From assembly GCA_033296885.1 (NCBI GenBank), contig MU864007.1:1-64000 (forward strand): a stretch of 64,000 bases of DNA, in the 5' to 3' direction. This DNA is from Triangularia verruculosa (Eukaryota > Ascomycota > Sordariomycetes > Sordariales > Podosporaceae). The notes beneath the pieces were generated by a model. It searched no databases. It was given only the letters and a program-made list of their open reading frames with translations, and was not told the DNA's origin. The first letter of the stretch is position 1; every line of letters starts with the position of its first letter. Made by a program: the position numbers and the translations under genes. Below, one piece after another: positions 57,107 to 64,000 of this stretch.

Positions 57107-60100
57107 ATGCGCAATGGCACCTTCATCGACCCCGCCACCGGTGAACGTTCCCGTCGCGTATTGACCCTCCACTCCCACAATTCTGGTCTATCTTCGCAAA
57201 CCGACGGCACGCGCTCTCGCTCCCACTCTGACCTCACCATCTTCCCCCACGACGAAGCCTACTCCGATCGCATCTCTATCTTTGCTCGCAACACCCGCGA
57301 AAAATGTGCTTGGATCCTCCGTTGGCTCGACTCACCAGTCGGCCACGGCGTGCTGAAATGCACGCTGGCGTACACAATCGGCAGCCTGGCTACCTTCTGG
57401 GCCCCAATCTCCGACTGGCTGGGGCGGCCGGACGGTAAGCACGTGGTGGCCACGCTGACTGTTTATTTCCATCCAGCGAGGTCCGCTGGCTCGATGATCG
57501 AGGCGGTGCTCATCGCCATTGTTGCGGTGGCGTACGCCGAGGCTGTGTCGATTTTGTCGATGGCCACATCTGTGTTGGTTGGAGGACAATGGAATGTTGT
57601 TCCTCTGGCGCATGCGCTGGTACTGGCGGTCTTCATAGGGGGGGGGTTCGGCTTCATTGGATGGGTGAAGCAGCGAATGGGGAATCCGTTGGTGGATGTG
57701 GGGAGTACGCTGGCTTCTCTGGCCATCATTGGAGTGGTCACCAAGGAGACGGCGGTGCTGACTGGGGTGTTCTCAAATCAAAAGATTGTTCAGATCCTCA
57801 AGATGTTCTTCCTGGGGGTTAGTGCTACTACCGCAGTTAATCTTTTGGTATGGAGAGTTTCGGCGACATCGTTGTTAAGGGAGACCATGACCAAATCGTC
57901 GACTTCGCTGGGAGATATGCTGGCCTTGATTACTGGTGGGTTTCTCAGTGGTTCCGAGGAGGATGTGACGTCGGGCGAGTTTGCGGCTGCTTCAGCTGCG
58001 TACAACCGGGTGTATCCTCAGATGATTAAGAACCTCCGGGAGTCGAAATTCGAGCGGTATCTGCAAGGCGAGGAGAAGTTGTACCAGCTCGACAGGGCTG
58101 TTGTAAGGTCTATGGAAAGGCTGGCACAGTCGATTGGTGGACTAAGGAGTGCGGCCAACACGCAATTTGCGCTGTTGAGGGAGTCGATGATGGCGACATC
58201 TGGAATGATGTCGCCAGCAGCGTCAGTCTACTCGCCCGTCTTGCAGCGGACGTTGTCAAACACCCTTAAGAGCGGGAAAGGGTTTGGCATTCTGTCGGCG
58301 ATTGACGAGGCGTCAGATGAGAGCAACGAGGATGAAAGGGGCCGGGTTAAGGACCGGCGCCGGTCGGATGCGACTACTGCTAGTATTCCATTCCGGAACT
58401 CTTCTGACATTTTCGAGCTCTTTATCAACCTGTTGGGCCCGTCGACGAAGTCCTTGGCGTACACGCTGGCCGAGGTGCTCCGGGACCCGCCATTTGGGAT
58501 CGCTCCTGACTACGAAATCACTGTCAATGATCATTATCGCCAAAGTCTTACTGATGCTCTGGCTCTCTTCAACGCGGCAAGGGCGGACGCTCTGCAGGAG
58601 TTGTACAAGCACATCGAGCTGGATCGTACCAGGTCGGCTAGCATCCAAGCTGACTTTGAAGAGGTGGCGGCGGCATGCGGTCACTTCAGTTTTAGTCTTC
58701 AGGCCTTTGGGGAGGAAATGCAAAAGTACTTGGATGTGCTGGATGACCTGAAGTTTGCCAATGAGCACAGGTTACGGAGCTGGCATTGGATGCAATGGTG
58801 GGGCAATAGGCGCGGGTACAACAACCGCAAGATCACGCTGCCGTTTGACAATTCAGAGCGTGAGCCGATGATCAAGCCGATCAAGAAGAGCCGGATGCCG
58901 AGGGGCATTGCGGATTCCATGGTGCAGCGGCGTGATACGTATGCTTGGAGTGCTGTTCCTGGGACGAACAGGGTTATTGCTACGCTCTCTCAGAAGCTTC
59001 TCCGGGTGTTGAGACAGGTGGCAAGAGATGATAGTGAGTACTTGGCTTTATGCACCTTTGGTTGATTCATGGTCAAGCTGACAAGATAACAGTCCGGTTC
59101 GGCTTAAAAGTCGGCGCTGGAGCAGCATTTTGGGCCATGTTTGCCTTCATCCCGCAAACTAAGGATACCTACCGGCACTGGAGAGGCGAATGGGGCCTGT
59201 TGTCATTCATGATCGTATGCTCCATGACTGTCGGCGCATCCAACACCACAGGCTGGGCCCGGTTTATGGGAACTTTGGCTGGCATTACGGCATCAGGCAT
59301 CAACTGGACCATTACCCAAGGAAGCGCACTGGCACTCATCCCCCTGGGAGCCCTGGTGGCCTTTTGGGCCTTTGTCGTCATTGTTGCTTGGGGTAAGGCT
59401 CCGCTGGGTAGAATCACGCTGCTCGCCTACAACGTATCGACGCTGTATGCATACAGCCTGTCGCAGAAAGTTGACGACGATGACGACGACGAAGGCGGAT
59501 CGAATCCTATCATCGGCGAGATTCTCCTGCACCGTTTTGTGGCTGTCACGGCTGGTATCCTGTGGGGTCTTATCATCTGTCGGCTGGTCTGGCCCATTTC
59601 GGCACGCAGAAAGTTCAAGGAGGGCATGAGCATGCTGTACTTGCAGATGGGTCTCATCTGGAAGCGTGGGCCGCTGGCTATTCTGCTCAGGAGTGACTGT
59701 TCCCGGTCCTATCTCCGGTCTGGGGAGCAGGCGGCTCTGCAAAAGTACGCTGCCCGTTTGGATGCCCTTCGTGGGAGCGCGACCAATGAATTCGAGCTCC
59801 GAGGTCCATTTCCAGCGCAGCAATCTGCTCGTTTGATGGCATGCGCCCACCGGCTTTTGGATGCCTTTTATGCCATGTCTCTGGTCACTCAAACAAAAGG
59901 CAACCTGACGGAAGGAGAGCGGGCGCTGCTGATGTACACGGCTGACGAGAGAGCGCAGCTGTGCGAGCGTATCTGCCATGTGTTTCAGGTCATGGCATCA
60001 TCGCTGATGCTAGAGTACCCCCTGACGGATGCCGTTCCAAGTGTTGACAGCACGAGAGATCGGTTGCTGGCCAAGATTTTCCAATTTCGAAAGGAGCACA

Positions 60101-60345
60101 ATCCTAGCGTGGTGATGGACCATTCTTCTTCCTCTAATGCGGGAAGTGGTAGTATCGGGTCGTCGGGGTTGGGAATGGGAGGGCTTGGTAAGTTGTCGCA
60201 CTTGAACGTGGGGGAGAGAGATTATGCTCTGCTGTATGCCTATGCCTTGGTTACGGGTCAGGTGTCGGAGGAGCTCAAGGTGGTTGCGAAAGAGATTGAG
60301 GGCTTGTTTGGTGTGTTGGATGAAGATGCGCTTTTGTTGCAGTAA
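57107..60345 (+). CDS. DUF2421/FUSC-type membrane protein (aromatic acid exporter-like, brefeldin A sensitivity family)
   Basis: Two exons (57107-59033 and 59093-60345; donor GTGAGT, acceptor AACAG, phase 1) give 1059 aa. Two hydrophobic blocks are separated by a soluble region: block 1 at about residues 80-265 (for example VLKCTLAYTIGSLATFW and MIEAVLIAIVAVAYAEAVSI), and block 2 at about 645-820 (FGLKVGAGAAFWAMFAFIPQ, ITASGINWTITQGSALALI and further helices). This double FUSC-like layout, with a conserved N-terminal half and the DUF2421 region after block 2, is that of fungal proteins related to fusaric-acid-resistance and aluminium-activated malate transporters, some annotated as brefeldin A sensitivity proteins. 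A transported substrate is not known. A Ser/Gly-rich loop (about 985-1010) precedes the C terminus. Confidence 0.88.
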
Positions 60346-61094
60346 ATAAAGAGGTTGAGATTGAATACGATAAGGGCAGTGTTGGGTTCATAAATAGGGA
60401 GTTGGCTTGGGTATAACGGTCATTGGGCAAAAGGAAGGGGGAACGTGTATGGAAAATAGCATGTTAATGATACCTATGAATAAATGACATGGATGTATAA
60501 ACGATGTTGAGCTTCACTCGAAGTGTGTTGTGCTTTTGTGGGGTTCACTTGGTATCTATGGAGTTGCCATCTGAGATTTGATCTGATGTTTTGTTTGGAA
60601 AGGGGCCTGACCTCGAACTGGTTGTCATGGGTCACCAGTCACCCAACCCACCTATCTCATTGCCCCAGATTCCCCAGACTCGTGCCCGCTGCTTTGAGTG
60701 ACGCTTTGCATGTTCTTGCGACACGAGCACGACGAGGTCAAGAAGTTGCCAAGACAATGCCTTCCCGTGGTGTGATTGGACAATGGGCCTCGGTGGAGCG
60801 TCATCCGTGCTGTGGCCCGCCTGTTTCGCGTGTCGCGACCAATTTACGCGTGAGTGCAACGCGTCGCGCCAGGGACAGGAATCCCAGATCCCTGCCTTGC
60901 TCCTTCGCGTTCTTCACTTTTTAGCATCCACTCTCGACTTCGACCTGCACCTGCTTCTGCTTTCTCCCATTGCTCTTCCCAGCTGTTTTTTTTTTTGACA
61001 TCGTACCCTTCCCAAATCATCTACACGCTACCCAGCTGCGACTGCCCACCCACTCCTCTAACAAAATATCATAGGCAAGAAGAAACAGAGCATA
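60346..61094. other. Upstream region of cdt1
   Basis: About 750 nt between the transporter-like gene and cdt1, both on the plus strand. It contains the 3' UTR of the former and the promoter and leader of cdt1, including the G1/S-type boxes listed separately and a run of T at about 60988-60998. No other gene is seen. Confidence 0.55.
60824..60864. promoter_or_regulatory. Cluster of G1/S boxes (MCB/SCB-like) upstream of cdt1
   Basis: Two exact MluI cell-cycle boxes (ACGCGT) lie at 60846-60851 and 60859-60864, 13 bp apart, and a TTTCGCG (the reverse of the SCB-like CGCGAAA) at 60824-60830. They sit 230-270 bp upstream of the cdt1 start codon. In fission yeast cdt1 is a target of the MBF complex through such boxes. 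The motifs are seen directly; MBF control here is inferred from position and family knowledge. Confidence 0.5.
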
Positions 61095-62573
61095 ATGCCC
61101 GGCGTAATTTCCCGTAAGACGCGGTCCGCCGCCAGGGGCACCAAGAACCCTCCTGCCACGTCGAGTATCGCCAGCTTCACAAAGATTTCGAAGCTCCAGA
61201 CCCTAGGGAAGGACGTCGCTTCCGAGAAGAAGGCTGCCGCCGGCACCATCTTTGGTCGTACCTCCAACATTGAGATTGTTCTCACGTCGAAAAAGAGAAA
61301 GATCGAGGACGAGGTCGACTCCACACCCAAGAAGCAGCGGAGAGAGCCAGAGGCGAGACCAATCGTGACTGCCACTCCTGTCTCGAGAAAAAAGAAGACG
61401 GTCTCGTTCAACCTGCCAGAGGATGCCGCCCCGGTCAAGCCAACTCCGAAGCGCGCCGCTCCCGTGTCGACACCAAGCCGAAAGCGCAGTTACCAGGCCG
61501 GCGAAGACGACGATAGCCCCACCCAGACCTCCTCTCTTCTCGAACGCCTCAGAATCCAGTCACCCATCCAGAAGAAGCGAACCAAGACTGTCGCCCTTCC
61601 CGCCCAAAATGACTTTGACCTCCCCCAGGAACTCGTCGACCTCCTCGACATGCAGACCGCCTTCCTCAAGTCTTTAAGCATGCAGTACGCGCACAACGGC
61701 ACCAACTCACCCATCGACCTCCGAAGCCTCTACCCCAGCGTCACACGCGCCTGGGGTAAGCGTCAGGTCGTCCTCCTCGACATCCAGCGCCTGCTCGGGA
61801 TCCTGAACTGGACACCCGCCAAGACGGCCCCCGAAGCGGCATTCATCCTCTCGGACTATGGCCGCTCCAAAATCTGCATCGACTTCTCCCCATCGTTGCC
61901 TGCCGGCCCAATCAGAGAGGCCAAGCTGAACATGGACTTTGAGTCGAACCTCCGCACGCTGTGGATGTCCTCCAACAACAAGAACGTCACTCTCTTCCTC
62001 GGCACCCTCCCGAAGGCGTCGGTCAAGAAATGCGAGAGTCTGCTCAAGGCGGCGATTCCAAAGCAAACGACGCTCGACTCCCTCAAGGCTGGGATCCAAG
62101 CGAGGAAGGAGGCCGAGAAAGCGGCCAAGGAGGAGGCTGCCAAGAAGATTGAACGGCAGGCTGTCAAGGCTGGTGGTACTAAGATGACGCTTTTGGAGAG
62201 GATCAAGATGAAGGAGGAGGAGCTGAAGAGTATGCCTGAGGGGCCGTCTGCGCAGCAGCTGCAGAGGCGGGCGGCGCTTCACAGGGCGGAGGACGTGGCG
62301 GCGGTGATTGGCATGCTGTGCAAGGCTTCGGGTGGTGGCCAGGCGAGGGTGTCGTTTACGATGCAGCAGGTGCTGAGCAAACTGAAGGACTCGCTCCGGA
62401 CACCGATCAGTGGGGAGGACGCGGGGGTTTGCGTGAGGTTGTTGGCTTCGGAGGTGGCGCCGGAGTGGATTCGGGTTGTGAAGGTGGGGGCGAGGGAGAT
62501 GGTGGTTGTTACTGTTGTTGGACAGCCGAGTTGTGCGGTGGTTAAGGAGAGGGTGGTGAAGATGTTGGGTTAG
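61095..62573 (+). CDS. cdt1: DNA replication licensing factor Cdt1
   Basis: Loads the MCM2-7 helicase at origins together with ORC and Cdc6 in G1. Single exon of 492 aa from ATG 61095. The N-terminal 170 residues are basic and disordered with many Ser/Thr-Pro sites (STPKKQRR, TPSRKRSY). The central Cdt1 domain covers about 175-330 (FDLPQELVDLLDMQTAFLKS, TRAWGKRQVVLLDIQRLLGI, DYGRSKICIDFSPSLP), corresponding to the geminin-binding fold in animals, although fungi lack geminin. A Lys/Glu-rich helix (about 340-390) leads to the C-terminal winged-helix MCM-binding domain (about 390-492, RRAALHRAEDVAAVIGMLCK). No canonical N-terminal PIP degron is evident. The order of domains and the central-domain signature make this a firm call; the fungal proteins are divergent in sequence. 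Confidence 0.9.
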   Translation: MPGVISRKTRSAARGTKNPPATSSIASFTKISKLQTLGKDVASEKKAAAGTIFGRTSNIEIVLTSKKRKIEDEVDSTPKKQRREPEARPIVTATPVSRKKKTVSFNLPEDAAPVKPTPKRAAPVSTPSRKRSYQAGEDDDSPTQTSSLLERLRIQSPIQKKRTKTVALPAQNDFDLPQELVDLLDMQTAFLKSLSMQYAHNGTNSPIDLRSLYPSVTRAWGKRQVVLLDIQRLLGILNWTPAKTAPEAAFILSDYGRSKICIDFSPSLPAGPIREAKLNMDFESNLRTLWMSSNNKNVTLFLGTLPKASVKKCESLLKAAIPKQTTLDSLKAGIQARKEAEKAAKEEAAKKIERQAVKAGGTKMTLLERIKMKEEELKSMPEGPSAQQLQRRAALHRAEDVAAVIGMLCKASGGGQARVSFTMQQVLSKLKDSLRTPISGEDAGVCVRLLASEVAPEWIRVVKVGAREMVVVTVVGQPSCAVVKERVVKMLG

Positions 62574-63650
62574 GAGAGGTTGGAATAAGGTTGGGTGTGT
62601 GTGCTGGATGTGGCTTGAGGTTTATTTTATGGGAACCATGGGTGGGGAGATGGTTAAACTGTGGAGAGGGAAAAGAAGGAAAGGATGGATGGATGGATGA
62701 TACCCCTCCGTGTAATTTGTTGGGGAAAATGGAGAACTTTGTTGTTGTATAAAAATCTGGGGAATTGGGAGTTTGGGGTTTTGTTGGGTTTTTTGTATCA
62801 TCATGGGAGTTTTGGGTGTGCATGGCATTGCGTTTTTGTTGTACTTGAAGACACGTGGTGTTATAGCATAGCATATTTGGACTGGAAGGTCAGTCTTTGG
62901 TGTTTGAATGGAAGAATGTCAAAATGAGGTTATTGATATTGATCAGACTTGGTGTGTGTGCTGTGTTTACTTTGGAAGCCTACGGTGTGGTGGTGTCTTG
63001 GGTATTGATTCAAGAGAGGCAGCCACGGGTGGAGGTTTCTCTGTTGATTACTTGGAACTTTTGCTAAAATGAGTTTAGGCGTCAGTGGGTATGGTTGTTT
63101 TGCGGGTGGTAGAAAGTATATTTACTTTGCAAAGAAACTGCAGTTAGAGTGAGGGAGACAATAATAGGGCGGAAATTTGATAGGTTTGGCTGTTATCTTT
63201 ATGTATAGTATCTAGTGCGATGTTTGCTGTGCTTCTGATTTAATAGCTACGAAGAGTTTGAGAGTTCATACGGCAAAGGTTATGCTTGAGACTCTTTTAT
63301 TTTTAAAGATTGTTCTACCGCGTCTATTATTTTCTGGGTTGCTTTTTCCAGTCCGAATGTCACCAGCTTTTGTCGTCGTGGGTTGGTTGCAGCACTTTTT
63401 TTTCTTGTGAGTTATTAGTAGGGAGGATTTTTCAGAGAGGCTTTCGGGGCGTTCTTTTGTGTTTTTTTTAGAGGGATTTCGTGAGACTTTTTTTTTTTTT
63501 TGGCTTCCTGAGGGGTCTTTTGGTGGTTGTTTTATGTGATTGTTGGGGTTCTGGTTGTTTGTCGTGACAGAACTGATCTGTTTGAGGCCTTCTTGGAGGG
63601 AAATTGGTCCTGGCAAGAACGAGAGCAATATTTCGACTGGGCTCCGATCA
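62574..63650. other. Convergent gap of 1.1 kb, T-rich
   Basis: Lies between the ends of cdt1 (+) and the third DUF3176 gene (-). It is rich in T and TG on the plus strand, with a T run at about 63488-63501. Frames are short and of biased composition. The 3' UTRs of both neighbours should lie here. Confidence 0.5.
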
Positions 63651-64000
63651 TCAGGCTTCTCGGTATACACTCTTGAGAACCCACTCCCCCTTCTTCGTCC
63701 TCTGAAGCTCTCCCAGCAGGGCGTAACTCTCTTCAGGCGTGTATGAGCTCTCCTTCTTGGCTTCGCCGTGCTTCTCTTCTTTACCGTTGTTCTTCTCGCC
63801 GTCAGTCACCTTGGCGGCAGCTGGCGTCAAAGGTCGGCCGTAATGCTCATGCTCTATTGTTTCTCTGTCTGCCAACCCGACGGCAAAAAACGCAGGCAGG
63901 ATAGAGCTCTTTACCACGGGGAGGCCGAGTTCTGATGTTTGGATAATGACCATTAAAAGAATGACGAGTGAAAAAACGACCTGGGCGACTATCAGAGACA
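63651..64000 (-). CDS. DUF3176 membrane protein (copy C), 3' part only, continues beyond the window
   Basis: The last exon of a third DUF3176 paralogue, open from the window edge to the stop at 63651. It encodes the final transmembrane helix (IVAQVVFSLVILLMVIIQT), the family signature LPVVKSSILPAFFAVGL and a charged tail ending LQRTKKGEWVLKSVYREA. The same elements end copies A and B, which lie about 43 kb to the left on the same strand. The tail here is longer and Lys/Glu-rich between the signature and the end. Everything upstream of position 64000 is missing, so intactness cannot be judged. Confidence 0.85.
   Translation of the reverse strand, partial: SLIVAQVVFSLVILLMVIIQTSELGLPVVKSSILPAFFAVGLADRETIEHEHYGRPLTPAAAKVTDGEKNNGKEEKHGEAKKESSYTPEESYALLGELQRTKKGEWVLKSVYREA

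Overview
The window is nuclear DNA of a filamentous ascomycete, most likely a sordariomycete (Sordariales-like). The evidence is short introns of about 50-130 nt with GTRNGT donors, CTRAY branch points and YAG acceptors, moderate GC content, and a gene set (Snf1, a Ste7-type MAPKK, a DUF3176 family, a calcofluor-hypersensitive-like protein, an ArAE-like transporter) typical of Pezizomycotina. Exon structures below were worked out by hand from splice signals, reading phase and family alignment. None has transcript support.

Layout. 1-9 kb: a C homopolymer, an Osh3-type oxysterol-binding protein (-), a possible small spliced gene, the Prp6/Prp1 spliceosome protein (+) and a small one-helix membrane protein (-). 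10-14.4 kb: a DysF (Mug65-like) protein and a mitochondrial PPR protein (both +). 14.9-20.3 kb: two tandem DUF3176 membrane-protein genes (-); the second carries an in-frame TGA although all its splice sites are intact. 21.1-31 kb: Snf1/AMPK alpha (-), a cysteine-rich type I surface protein (+), a lysine-rich broken reading frame (-), a GFA-family zinc protein (-) and the coactivator Mbf1 (+). 32.7-43 kb: Rrp7 (-), an MFS transporter (+), a four-exon MOSC/flavin reductase/2Fe-2S fusion (-) and an F-box protein (+). 45.9-56 kb: Spt6 (-), a Ste7-type MAPKK (+) and a HAD phosphatase (-). 57-64 kb: a large DUF2421/FUSC-type membrane protein (+), the licensing factor Cdt1 (+) and the 3' end of a third DUF3176 gene (-) that runs off the right edge.

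Most genes are conserved housekeeping or signalling functions: transcription (Spt6, Mbf1), splicing (Prp6), ribosome biogenesis (Rrp7), replication licensing (Cdt1), energy signalling (Snf1) and MAPK signalling (MEK). There is no cluster of functionally linked genes. The accessory or lineage-specific parts are the DUF3176 family, the cysteine-rich surface protein, the MOSC-reductase fusion and several 2-3 kb gene-poor gaps. The points most worth following up are the MOSC-reductase fusion, the DUF3176 paralogues with one nonsense copy, a G1/S box cluster upstream of cdt1, and a pair of palindromic CreA/Mig1-like sites upstream of snf1. I recognised no tRNA, rRNA, CRISPR array or intact transposon.
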